Program-made: the position numbers and the translations under genes
Assembly: GCF_021018895.1 (NCBI RefSeq)
Contig: NC_079380.1
Location: 3,696,236-3,760,235, forward strand
DNA from: Seriola aureovittata
Taxonomy: Eukaryota > Chordata > Actinopteri > Carangiformes > Carangidae
Length of the DNA stretch: 64,000 nucleotides
Direction: 5' to 3'
Shown: in pieces, positions 37,798-50,432 of the stretch
Numbering within the stretch: the first letter of the stretch is position 1
How the letters are laid out: every line of letters starts with the position of its first letter
Notes under the pieces: model-generated
Databases searched by the model: none
What the model was told of the DNA's origin: nothing
The model's input: the letters and a program-made list of their open reading frames with translations, nothing else

Positions 37798-38526
37798 GTA
37801 TATTTGTTTGTATGTGAATAAATCAAGATAAAATAACTGCAGACTGAAACCTTTTCTTCTTATTGAAGCTAGTTCTCCGTTCCGCGTATACCCGGCAGAT
37901 ACAGTTGAATAATGCAGACAGACACAACTGTAGAAGTAATGGCACATTAGCTGTTGTTTCGCAAAACCATTCATACTCATTACAGCTGCAATTAGCCCCA
38001 AATGACATGGGATCAGTGATTAAACAGACTGCAGAGCTGCTGGCTGCAGGGAAAGGGAATAATGAATGAGCAATGTGAAAGTGAGAGTTGGGCGAGTGAA
38101 GCTGAAACACAAGAGAAGACATTTCAAACCACCTGAAGCTTCTTCGAAATTAATCTATTCTCTTACAACCCGACAGACTGGGAGCTGTGATAACTGGAAT
38201 TTTTTTTTTTGTTGTTTTTTTTTGTTTGATTGACGTTTTTTGAGGAGCGCCGTGTCCTGTGTGCAGTAAGGGAGGCGTAGGAATACTGATTGTGCTGTTA
38301 GTTAGTCCTGTCGTCAGGTCACAGACGAGCCCGCTCACTCTTTAATTACATTTTAGATTCATGTCCTAATCAGACGCTGTGCTGCTCACCTTTTAGCTTT
38401 GGCCCATTTTCACTGCAGCTCACCAAGTCATGAGCACATTCATCTGCTTTTCCCACTCGCGCTCCTGACTTCCCTTGAGCCTTAACCTTGGAAAAGATGA
38501 ATTATAACCATCTCAGATGAGTTTCT

Positions 38527-41110
38527 CTGCAGTATTTGCAAAATAGCATGAAGCATTTATAACGGTGATGTCATAGACCAACTTTTATCTGCAGTTATTA
38601 TCATTTTAGTTTAGCAAAGTTTTGGTAACTGGCAGACAGGAAGGAGGACTGAGATTGCTACAGGATTTGAAGTGTAGGATTTTAGTCAACACCTGGCGGA
38701 CAGGTGGAGTCAGGGGAACAACCAGAGGAATCAGCAGACAGGACGGACTCAAACAACAGGTGGGCAACAGGTAACACACAGGCAGAAGAAGCTGGACCTT
38801 GCGGTTTATAGAGTTCACTTGAGTTTGTGTAAGTTTATTTATTCTGTGTTCATGTTACAAAGGAGTTACCAGGAACCTCCCCCTTCTCTACCTTCCATGA
38901 TATATAATATGAACATCACATTACTGCTTTGGACTAAAAGAAATTCTATTAAAAGAAATTCTATGATACGACAGATCTCAGGTAAACTTAAAGGTCCCAT
39001 ATGGTATAAAAGGTAGATGTCCATGTGTTTGTTTATAAAGCAGGTCTAGGTTCTACTAGAACTCCAGGGAGAAGCATGATATCTAAAATTAGATACATTT
39101 ATATCCATTGAAAATTTTAAGGGCACAATTAAGAATGCGGTGAATGAGACGTATTGTTTTTCTTGAGAGGCCGTCATGTCGTTTGTGGTATTTTAGGTTT
39201 TATATGTGGTGAGTTTGTGTGGCTGCTGTCTTCGCTAGGTTTTTTTTTTTTTTTTTACCTCAGTAGGACTTCCTGATAAAACAGTCTGTACAGTTTTAGT
39301 TACAGTTTACTACTACTACTTGTATGAGTCCAATTATTTGCTAAAAAACAGACAGAACACACACAAGGTTAAGGATGATGTTGACTGATAGCATTGGTTT
39401 TTTTTAATTCAAACTTTCTGTAGATACTGTTATATCATGTAGTGAAAAACTGATATTGTGACAGCTCTACTCCAGAGGTCACCATCACATTTTCCATTGC
39501 ATCTTGCACGCAATACCCCGAATATAGTATGAATTAAAAGGGTGTGTCCATGTCCGTCCTGGAGAATGATAAAAGGCTGAACTTTGAAATGCCAATGTGA
39601 ATTAAACACAAAAGTTTAGCAAAATGGTCTTCTAAATATTTAAAATGTATTTTTTGTTTACTCTGATTGTCCTGGTCACCAGTATCATTTAATTTGTCAG
39701 TTTTCCAGAGTACAGTGGACTGTACTCTCAAAACCTCCTCCTGATGTGAGTGTAGTGTGGAACTTGGTCACAGAACAGGACGAGGAGAGTCTTTAAGAGT
39801 GTTTAAAGGCAAATAGCACGTGTGTTTTATTATATGTAAAACTGAATTACACACATGTGATCATATAGAGCAGATGCAGCTGGATAAACAGCAGCCACAG
39901 TATCTGTTGTATTCCTCTGTAGTTTTCACCACAGACTCAGGCTTCACTTCATGTCTATTTTAACCTCTGACACTTAGATTATCCTGTATCCAGGAAACAA
40001 ACAGTGTTCCTTCATCTGTTGCTTGGCAGAGGGTGGTGTGGTATGGGGGGGGGGGGGGGGGGGGGGGTTCAGGGTGTACGGTGGTGTGAGGGCGTCGGTG
40101 CTCAGGCTGGTTATGGATGGGCCTGGCTGCAGCCTGTGACACTGCAGAGGCTGAGTTATGGCTCGTGTTGTGGCCGGTGATCTGTGACCTGCAGGGTCCC
40201 ACCGAGCTCTGATCAACTCTCTGCAGCCAGAAATAACTGTGATGAAGCCAAGAGCAGAGTCACTCCCTACATGAGCACTGATACCACATGGGATAAAATA
40301 CAATGAAATCCCTACCAAGTACAGCTGTCAAGTATGTTATAGATGTGATGATTAACAAGTTCATGATGATGTCATAGTGACAATATAGACAATTTGAATC
40401 AATCAAGACAACTATCAATGTAAAGTAACTATGCTACCAAATAGCAATTCTCATATCTTGATCATTTGTGGATCATAGGTCACGAGCAGTTCAAACACCA
40501 GCAGACTGACAGTTTAAAGGAGCAGTTCAACAATCCTGAGCGTAAGAAGTGAAGATGATGTCTGTTAGGTTAAGTTCAGGCTGTTGTTAGTCTAGCTTAG
40601 CTTCAAGACTGGAAGCAGGGGGAAACAGCCTGATAGTGTTGTGCTGATGGGCGATATCGGAGATCGACGATCATCAGAACGATAACTGATTGTTCATGCC
40701 TTTGCAAATGTCAAGACAATATTTGACTTGTTTTCCCATTAATCTAGTAACTTATTATTTGTAGTATTAAATGAATACTAAATTTGCCTGTCAAAATTCA
40801 ACCACCACCAAATCTAAAGCTCACTGTTGAACATGCTGTATCTTTTCTCTATACAAACAGAAACATAAAGGTGTTCATGATGAGTTACCTGCAGTTCATC
40901 CATCCAGCCAGTACTTAGATTGGGCTGTCAGATATGGTGGATATAGGTGTTGTAGTCTCTGTGCAGGTACAAAGGCAGCAAGGTAGCGATGGGTGGACTG
41001 ATCGCCAAGTACTGATACTAAAATGATACAAAGTCTTGTTTTTAGTCAATAGAATCAATACCAAATAATCAATCATGTCAGATCACATCCTGAGCACATG
41101 CACTTTAGTG
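38527..41110 (+). repeat. Tandem duplication, unit 1
   Basis: A 2584-bp unit directly followed by a second copy. The shared sequence starts with CTGCAGTATTTGCA. Relative to unit 2 it has one extra G near 38717, 13 extra bases near 39210 and a shorter G run (23 instead of 27). The unit contains a family A left end at 38991-39065. No coding sequence is recognised. Confidence 0.93.
40045..40067 (+). repeat. Poly-G tract of 23 in unit 1
   Basis: An uninterrupted G run on the plus strand, which could form G-quadruplexes. The proline-rich frames on the minus strand derive from it. Confidence 0.9.
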
Positions 41111-43684
41111 CTGCAGTATTTGCAAAATAGCATGAAGCATTTATAACGGTGATGTCATAGACCAACTTTTATCTGCAGTTATTATCATTTTAGTTTAGCA
41201 AAGTTTTGGTAACTGGCAGACAGGAAGGAGGACTGAGATTGCTACAGGATTTGAAGTGTAGGATTTTAGTCAACACCTGGCGGACAGGTGGAGTCAGGGA
41301 ACAACCAGAGGAATCAGCAGACAGGACGGACTCAAACAACAGGTGGGCAACAGGTAACACACAGGCAGAAGAAGCTGGACCTTGCGGTTTATAGAGTTCA
41401 CTTGAGTTTGTGTAAGTTTATTTATTCTGTGTTCATGTTACAAAGGAGTTACCAGGAACCTCCCCCTTCTCTACCTTCCATGATATATAATATGAACATC
41501 ACATTACTGCTTTGGACTAAAAGAAATTCTATTAAAAGAAATTCTATGATACGACAGATCTCAGGTAAACTTAAAGGTCCCATATGGTATAAAAGGTAGA
41601 TGTCCATGTGTTTGTTTATAAAGCAGGTCTAGGTTCTACTAGAACTCCAGGGAGAAGCATGATATCTAAAATTAGATACATTTATATCCATTGAAAATTT
41701 TAAGGGCACAATTAAGAATGCGGTGAATGAGACGTATTGTTTTTCTTGAGAGGCCGTCATGTCGTTTGTGGTATTTTAGGTTTTATATGTGGCTGCTGTC
41801 TTCGCTAGGTTTTTTTTTTTTTTTTTACCTCAGTAGGACTTCCTGATAAAACAGTCTGTACAGTTTTAGTTACAGTTTACTACTACTACTTGTATGAGTC
41901 CAATTATTTGCTAAAAAACAGACAGAACACACACAAGGTTAAGGATGATGTTGACTGATAGCATTGGTTTTTTTTAATTCAAACTTTCTGTAGATACTGT
42001 TATATCATGTAGTGAAAAACTGATATTGTGACAGCTCTACTCCAGAGGTCACCATCACATTTTCCATTGCATCTTGCACGCAATACCCCGAATATAGTAT
42101 GAATTAAAAGGGTGTGTCCATGTCCGTCCTGGAGAATGATAAAAGGCTGAACTTTGAAATGCCAATGTGAATTAAACACAAAAGTTTAGCAAAATGGTCT
42201 TCTAAATATTTAAAATGTATTTTTTGTTTACTCTGATTGTCCTGGTCACCAGTATCATTTAATTTGTCAGTTTTCCAGAGTACAGTGGACTGTACTCTCA
42301 AAACCTCCTCCTGATGTGAGTGTAGTGTGGAACTTGGTCACAGAACAGGACGAGGAGAGTCTTTAAGAGTGTTTAAAGGCAAATAGCACGTGTGTTTTAT
42401 TATATGTAAAACTGAATTACACACATGTGATCATATAGAGCAGATGCAGCTGGATAAACAGCAGCCACAGTATCTGTTGTATTCCTCTGTAGTTTTCACC
42501 ACAGACTCAGGCTTCACTTCATGTCTATTTTAACCTCTGACACTTAGATTATCCTGTATCCAGGAAACAAACAGTGTTCCTTCATCTGTTGCTTGGCAGA
42601 GGGTGGTGTGGTATGGGGGGGGGGGGGGGGGGGGGGGGGGGTTCAGGGTGTACGGTGGTGTGAGGGCGTCGGTGCTCAGGCTGGTTATGGATGGGCCTGG
42701 CTGCAGCCTGTGACACTGCAGAGGCTGAGTTATGGCTCGTGTTGTGGCCGGTGATCTGTGACCTGCAGGGTCCCACCGAGCTCTGATCAACTCTCTGCAG
42801 CCAGAAATAACTGTGATGAAGCCAAGAGCAGAGTCACTCCCTACATGAGCACTGATACCACATGGGATAAAATACCATGAAATCCCTACCAAGTACAGCT
42901 GTCAAGTATGTTATAGATGTGATGATTAACAAGTTCATGATGATGTCATAGTGACAATATAGACAATTTGAATCAATCAAGACAACTATCAATGTAAAGT
43001 AACTATGCTACCAAATAGCAATTCTCATATCTTGATCATTTGTGGATCATAGGTCACGAGCAGTTCAAACACCAGCAGACTGACAGTTTAAAGGAGCAGT
43101 TCAACAATCCTGAGCGTAAGAAGTGAAGATGATGTCTGTTAGGTTAAGTTCAGGCTGTTGTTAGCCTAGCTTAGCTTCAAGACTGGAAGCAGGGGGAAAC
43201 AGCCTGATAGTGTTGTGCTGATGGGCGATATCGGAGATCGACGATCATCAGAACGATCACTGATTGTTCATGCCTTTGCAAATGTCAAGACGATATTTGA
43301 CTTGTTTTCCCATTAATCTAGTAACTTATTATTTGTAGTATTAAATGAATACTAAATTTGCCTGTCAAAATTCAACCACCACCAAATCTAAAGCTCACTG
43401 TTGAACATGCTGCATCTTTTCTCTACACAAACAGAAACATAAAGGTGTTCATGATGAGTTACCTGCAGTTCATCCATCCAGCCAGTACTTAGATTGGGCT
43501 GTCAGATATGGTGGATATAGGTGTCGTAGTCTCTGTGCAGGTACAAAGGCAGCAAGGTAGCGATGGGTGGACTGATCGCCAAGTACTGATACTAAAATGA
43601 TACAAAGTCTTGTTTTTAGTCAATAGAATCAATACCAAATAATCAATCATGTCAGATCACATCCTGAGCACATGCACTTTAGTG
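41111..43684 (+). repeat. Tandem duplication, unit 2
   Basis: A 2574-bp second copy of 38527-41110. The junction with unit 1 and the outer right edge (43685-43698) both carry CTGCAGTATTTGCA, after which unit 1 and unit 2 continue AAATAGC while the right flank continues TCTCTTC. Substitutions against unit 1 are seen only in the right-hand third. Confidence 0.93.
42615..42641 (+). repeat. Poly-G tract of 27 in unit 2
   Basis: Counterpart of 40045-40067, four G longer. Confidence 0.9.
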
Positions 43685-44547
43685 CTGCAGTATTTGCATC
43701 TCTTCTTCTGAAGCGATCAGCTCGTTAGTTGATGAACATTTGTCATTTATCATTAAAACTGTCTGTGTGTAAACGTCAAAAGCAAAAAGAAATTCCTCCT
43801 TTTTGGCAAATTATTTGGTGGTAATTAAAATACAATAATAATGTACTCATAAATAATGATGCATTTCTCTCCTTACATGACATCACATTAGCTGCTTTTA
43901 TAAAAAAAAAAAAAAAAGCATTGATATCTGTATTGATGAGTGATCCTGACCCTAGTTACATGTGGCATCGGATCAAAACCAGATTTTGTGATATGGCCCC
44001 ACCACTAAAACGTGGAAAAAAAACAAAAATGTATTTATCATTGTTTATAATGCTAAACACGCTAACTAATATCAAAATAAAATCCTGTAAACCTCTGGCA
44101 TCGTGAGCGTCACATAATAAGGTGACAGTGAGAGACTACTTCCTGTCAGTGTCTGCTACAAAATAAAGTGCTGATAATGAAATAAAAGCCGTGACATTCT
44201 AGAGTCACTGTGTCTTTGTCAGTGCGACACGTTATTAGCTTTATTTTTTAAATCAGTTTGACACACTGACACTAACGCTCTGTTTATCCTTCTCCTTCCT
44301 CCCTCTGCATCAATTCTCATCCTTACATCTTTTTCTCCTTCTCACTAATCACCTCATCCTCTCCACCTTTTTCTAACCTTCCTTTCTCTTCCTCCCTCTT
44401 TTCTCATTCCCCCTCTCTCCTTCATTCCCAGCTCATTTCACCTTGAATTCTTCACCTCTCCCCACTTCTCTTCCTCTTTATATACCTCTCTCTCTCTTTC
44501 TCTACCCCTCCCCCCTTCATCTCCCTCCTCTCTCTTTCCTCTCGCAG

Positions 44548-44595
44548 GTGAGAAGTGTCGGAGCTTCATTGATCTGGCCCCGGCGTCGGAGAGAG
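44548..44595 (+). CDS. gsg1l: gsg1l exon 2: short exon of the first extracellular loop
   Basis: A 48-bp exon, phase 1 at both ends, flanked by CGCAG| and |GTGAGT. With the G from exon 1 it reads GEKCRSFIDLAPASER and then a G that starts the next codon, residues 97-112. The cysteine (C100) is the likely second member of the claudin-type C-x(n)-C pair, with C89 in exon 1. From memory, mammalian GSG1L has almost the same residues here (EKCRSFIDLAPASE). Because the exon is a multiple of three, skipping it would keep the frame and delete that cysteine. Confidence 0.95.
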
Positions 44596-46444
44596 GTGAG
44601 TAATGACGGTCATTAGATATCACTGCCACTCCCTGCCGCTCCACACCTGTTCATCAGTACCAGTGAAAAAACAAAAAGAAGAGATGGAAACATCTCTTTT
44701 CTGGACTCGGGGTCTATTATGATTCTCAAAAACTGCAGAGATGAAAACATGGTTTCTAAGGTCACTGTGTGATTCTGGATTCATTGTTGTTGTTGTTGTT
44801 GTTGTGTGGAACAGATGCTGAAGCTCCACTTAGAAATAGTCTGTAGTTTGTGTGGTCAGACAGGAAAACATTTCCACATCTGGTTAGGATTTAATTGATG
44901 TTTGTACTGATATTGGTGGAAGGTTTTGAATGTTTTTCTCTGGGCCCACAAAGCAGAACAACAGCAGGTGGAGTGAAAACAATGAGACTTGTTTGAGCTG
45001 AGTTATGGGGGCTCGGTTGAAGGTGCTGGAGAGGGAAGAGCTGCAGGCAGATAATGGTGGAGGCAGGACAAACAGACAGGAATCCACAGAGCAGGGCAGG
45101 CGAACAAAATCCTAACAGGTGAAACAACGAGACTGGGCGGAGGGTAGGGATGCAACGATTATAGATTCTAATGGTACGATTAAAGTCTGAGGAATAATCA
45201 CGGTTTCACAATTATTATGCATTAATTTATTTAACAACACTACTGATGTATTAAATCACATGAGCATTCTTTACAGATTTTAATGTGTTATTTATTGCTG
45301 CCATTTGAAACAGAAATAATACAGCAACCAAATAATACAGAACAAAATAATAGTGATTTTAAATGATTGTTATAAAAATAAGACTAAGATTTACTTTATT
45401 GATCCCCTAGGGGAAATTATTACTAATGTGGGTTAGAAGCTGAAGTGTCATCAAGTTTCATCCATGCCCATCTTTTATTCATTTTTAACAAGTAATCTAA
45501 TTTTACATGCAGCCTGTCTATAATTGTTTTTGTTTCTTTGTTTGCAGTTTTAGTAAAAACTAAAGGAAAGGAAGGAAATTGAGAACATCTCTTATGTAGT
45601 GTTATTAACTGAAATGCAATATATTAAAAGCCATTGTATGTTGCTGGAAGGTCCTAGTGTTGAGTTAATATTTACCTACCATACCTGACTGTTAATTCAA
45701 CACAGACGGGAGGAGGAAACGTAATGTAACGTTAAATGGTCAGAGTGACTGAAGCCGGTTTATTTACGTTTCACTGGAAGCCAAACGCTCACCGCCACGC
45801 CATCCATTGTAAGTGACACGTTTATGTTCATTTCCTAACACCTCAATGTTTCATGAAGTAACTTGCCTATAACATGATTTAACTAGGTCGTTAGCATCAC
45901 CTTTACTTTGGTGTGTAGAGCTGGGTGGTGATCCCAGATGCTGCATCACGTTTGGTGTGTCAGACCCTTTAGCTGCGACTTTTTTTCCGGCAGGTTTTTG
46001 CAGACATTGGTCATTCTTGGTGTTAGCGTAGTTAGCGTAGCCTCCAAGTGCGGTAAATAGTGAAACCGGTTCATATCTGCCTTCCTAGCTGAGGGTGGCG
46101 GGGTGCAGGGATCTGGACCTGAAGAACAGGAACTGAAAACTTAGAGGTTACTGAGAAGTCCAAAAAAATACAGAGCAAAAAAAGGTTGAAGAGCAGAGAC
46201 CGTCTGGAGAGTTAGCACCACACAATGTGTCTGGTGGAGACATGAAGCCATGAGGCGGGCTTACATGCTGCTGCAGGGTGGGGAGTTGATTGGCAGATGA
46301 AGAACAGGTGTGCTGGAACCAGGAGGCCACGCCCAGCTAGACGGACACAAAGAACAAACTGGGACAAACAAAACACGAGAGGGAGGGGAAAACAATACGG
46401 GGAAAGGACGAGAGAGGACTAATCCTAACAATTGGTACTTTTAT

Positions 46445-48197
46445 TAGAGATCGACCGATATGGTTTTTTCAGGGCCGATACCGATACCGATTATTAGTAG
46501 TCAAGGAGGCCGATAACCGATATTTGGAGCCGATATTTATTTGCAATAAAAGGGAAAATATTGGCGTGAAAATTTTGAATAATGGAAAAATTCCACTTAA
46601 CTTTGTTCAAATGCCTTTAATCATATGTTTATTTAACAGCTTTTCAGATTTGCAACATGTTAAAGTTTTTTTTTCTTAGACAATAGATATCTTTGTTTTA
46701 AAATTCTAACAAAAAATGCAGGGAGCTCCCAGGCTCAGCAGCATGTCTTATAAAGTTGAATGAAAACTTAAACAAATAAATAGCTCACTAAAGTTTTCTA
46801 CAGTAAATAAAGTTTTCCAAAATTTCAATATAACTGAAATGTTAATCTTTCACTTATCTTTGTTTTAAGTTCAAACAAAAACAAAAAGTGCAAGGAGTTC
46901 CCAGGGTCAGCAGCATCTCTTATAAAGTTAACTGAAAATTTAAATAAATAAATAAATAGTTCCCTGAAGTTTGCAGTTTGAAGAATGCAGTTCATGTAGG
47001 CTTTATAATGCAGTTACATTATGTCTTAAGTCTTGAACAGCAATATCCTGCTCCTCTCTACAAGAAACTATCAAAGACAGCTTCAGGACACACTTCATCT
47101 AACAATATGTCATTTTCTGCTGCTTGGGATCTCTCAATCAACACAGAAAAAGGTGAAGTACTTGCTAGTTAAACAGCCATTATTGCCCTACAGTTTTCTC
47201 TCAGACAGACGGTACTTGCTGTCAGTTTCTGCAGCTTCTCATGTGGCTTACACAAACACAAACACAAACACACACACACTATTCACTAGCCATCCCCTCA
47301 ACGTGCTTCCCTGCAATCTCTCTCTCTCTCTCTCTCTTTCTCACACACACTTCTTACTTTTATAACTATTTCAGTATCAATGTTATCAGTAACCTTGTTT
47401 CAAGGGATTAAACACTAAATAGCCTAAAGCATCTTCACTTTAATAATCAGTGTTTATCGTAGGAACAGACAGCTGCCGCCAACGTATTGGGCCTCACAGT
47501 AACGTTAGTAGTCGTGAGTTGTAGAGTTTCTCATGTGACTTCCACACAAACACACACTATTCTCTACCATAACAGACAGTCTCCCCATTGCTACAGTCTG
47601 CTGAGCATCTAGAGCCGCGGACCGATGGGTTAACGTTACGCTAAAAGCTAACCAGCCTTCACCTCGACGGGCTTCCCTGCAATAAAACCGGACATATCGA
47701 TATTATCAGCAACCTTGTTTCAAGTGATTAACAGGCACGTCTGGAGGGACTGCGAGCAGCAGAGCTGCCGCTTATGTTTATATAACGTTAATGGGCTCAC
47801 AGTAATCTTACCAGTAGTTGTGAGTTGTAGAGGACTGGGATTTTTATTACAATTTCGGGAAACTCTGCTGCCTTAACTTACCTTCAAAACAAGTATTTGC
47901 TCTCCGGACCTTCTCCACCGTGTGTGTAAGGACTGTTCATGCACAGCTTACACTGCTGATTGGCTGTTACCGTGGCTCTGCTTGTAACCAATCAGATGGT
48001 GCTGTGGGTGGGACAATGCTGGCGACAGAGTAGTGACAGCAGACAGAGAGGCGCGGCTGCATCAGAGCCAAAATAACCCAGTTTTAAATTGATCTCTTAT
48101 CGGCTGTCGAATTTTAAAAAAGGCCGATGCCGATATGCGTCAAAATGCTGAATATCGGCGCCGATAATCGGCCCGGCCGATAATCGGTCGATCCCTA
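46445..48197. mobile_element. Non-autonomous hAT-like DNA transposon (element 3)
   Basis: A 1753-bp unit with ends TAGAGATCGACCGAT and ATCGGTCGATCCCTA, an inverted repeat with one mismatch in 15. An exact 8-bp duplication, ACTTTTAT, lies at 46437-46444 and 48198-48205, as for hAT insertions. Both subterminal zones are full of CCGATA/TATCGG words. Inside are diverged direct repeats, for example around 46705-46800 against 46870-46970, and around 47385-47550 against 47706-47840. No transposase frame is seen, so it depended on an enzyme made elsewhere. Confidence 0.9.
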
Positions 48198-49004
48198 ACT
48201 TTTATCAACACTCCCTTAACTTGAGGTGGATTTGGTGATGTGACTTGAGGTTGACTCGTCTCATCATTTTGGGTTTTGGAGCCACTGGCCAACAACAACT
48301 GTAAATATATGGTGTAGCTGGTGTGTTGACAGTGTCACTCTCATTACGAACACTGTTTTCTTTCACTTCAGCCAGTTCTCTAGAGCATTTCCTCCTGTCC
48401 ATGATACTGTCCACAGCATGGCAAGTCACTGAAATGTTCCCACAGGTGTGTTAAACTGTTTTCTGGTTCACTTCAAACTCTCACAGCACCTGGTTCAGGT
48501 TAGTTCAAGATCTTGGTCTGGTTTAATACAAAAAAAGTTCACTGACATGACACGTTTATTTACATTTAACCTAAAACACCATCTTTCACTAACTTTAACC
48601 AAAGAGCTGCCGTTGACTAAACCACAGACAGATCCAGTGAATTAAATAAATGCTGTGCTTCTTTTTTTCTTTTCTTTTTTTTAATGACATTACTCCTGAA
48701 CATTAATCCAGTTTGTTACCACGACATAAATAATTTAGTAATATACAAATGTAATTTCTAGGAGACACCCGTGAGGGAGAAGAAACCTGCCATCAGAGAA
48801 AGGGACGAGACTCAGACTTTCAGTCATATTCACATTCACAGTGCTGCACTCAACTGTTCAAACCAAAGGTGACAGAGGTGGTTGTATAAGGAATGAAAAA
48901 GAGCTTCAGTTCTACCTCCACACACCTGAACCATCACTGAGTGAAATCCCAGATTGTTTTTATAAATTTACAAAAATCTTTCAAACGCAGCTCCTGATCA
49001 TTGT

Positions 49005-49575
49005 GGACAATAGACTGTAAATAAAGATGGGCGTAGCCTCCGTGACGTCACCCACAGGTTTCTGAAGAGCAGTTTTGAAGCTCAAAGTGAGCTGCTCCAC
49101 CGTCGTCATCGTGGCGGTGTCTGGCTCCGCCCCTAACTCCCAGCTAATACAAAAATGGGCAAAGAGGAGGGGTGTGTGTGGAGCAGAGACTTGTGTGCAT
49201 GACAGTTTGTGGCAAGCACACGCTCACCAACCTGTCACTCAAAGAGGCCACGCCCTCAATTATGCAGAACTTTAAGCTTTAAAGTTATAATCTGTAACTT
49301 TTCCACATTAAAATTTCATTAAAAGTTAGTTTTAAGCCACATACACTTCAATTGTGTAAACAGGTGAGTTATATAAACAGGTGTCATGAAGGAGGAAACT
49401 ATAGAGACCAAAACTGTTTTTGTACCAGGCTGTAAACATGTTTATTTCTGCTGTAAAGTTGGACATATTAACATGGGAGTCTATGGGGATTGACCCACTG
49501 TTGGAGCCAGACTCTAGTGGTCATTAGAGGAACTTGGTACTTGACGCTGTTGGCTTCATTTTCCAGTCTTAAAGG
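49005..49575 (+). repeat. Dispersed repeat family B, copy 3 (longest)
   Basis: It runs from AATAGACTGTAAATAAAGAT through GCCTCCGTGACGTCACCC to TTGGCTTCATTTTCCAG. It is the most complete copy of the three. It contains GTGACGTCAC, a CRE-like palindrome. No coding capacity is recognised. Confidence 0.7.
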
Positions 49576-50409
49576 CTGGAGCTCGAAGCTTCCTGAGAAC
49601 TTTATTGTGATGATATTGATGGAGGAGGAAGCAGAGGAAAAGTGACATGTGGTAATTGATATGAAATGAGCTCAGTCTTTTCCACTGTGTTGTCAGTTTT
49701 GATTTATGGATTATTATTGGAACCTGTACCCTAACAAAATGAGGATGATGCTTTATGTTCATCCACATTTCAAGTAGATTTTAATCTAATTTCCCAAAGG
49801 AAAATGATTCTATGTTTCCATCAAAAATCTACTCGTGTTATCAGAGGACCACAGATCTTCTTTACCTCAAATTATTTCATATGTATTTCACATATTATTA
49901 TTATGATTTCATCGCTGCTTTGAACTGTAATCAATAATTCTGTTTTCTCTTTATCTATACACCAAGATCAGAATCACACCTTCTTAGTACAATCCCACAA
50001 ACAGAATATTCAGGCGCCTGATAATGAGGAAGGTCCCAGACCTCTCATCAAGCTGCCCCCTAACCGCCGATAAGAGCAGCACATGATGTTTGTATCCTGC
50101 GGCTCATAAAAGGAATATCTGAGCGTCCAGAAGAAAGGGAATATTTTGGTTATGTGTGGGCCTCGCCTCTAATGCTCTGTGTCGGAGCAGGTAGTTAATA
50201 ATGAAACTTCTATGATGGTTTCATCTGTTAATGCCATCTGGAAGAAGAGCAGGGGTGGATGATGGGATATATAGAGCGGGGCGACCTTGCTTTTCGCACA
50301 AGGATACAATATGTTAATCTGCCTTCCTTTGAGCCCGACGTGCTCACTGCTGTTTTATAACACACAGCTGCTCCTCGGTCAGTTCCAAGTCCAACCTTAA
50401 TGAAAACTG

Positions 50410-50432
50410 AAAAAAAAAAAAAAAAAAAAAAA
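50410..50432. repeat. Poly-A tract
   Basis: About 22 consecutive A; it might be the tail of a retrotransposed sequence, but no source is recognised. Confidence 0.8.

Noticed and set aside
38527..43684. The two 2.58-kb units as LTRs of a retroelement
   Set aside because: They are directly adjacent with no interior, lack TG...CA ends and share a 14-bp microhomology, which fits a tandem duplication.
45147..45420. TAGGGATGCAACGATTA start resembling a hAT-like terminus, and a nearby TTTATTGATCCCCTAGGGG segment resembling a LINE 3' end
   Set aside because: No matching inverted end or target-site duplication was found, so the elements cannot be delimited.
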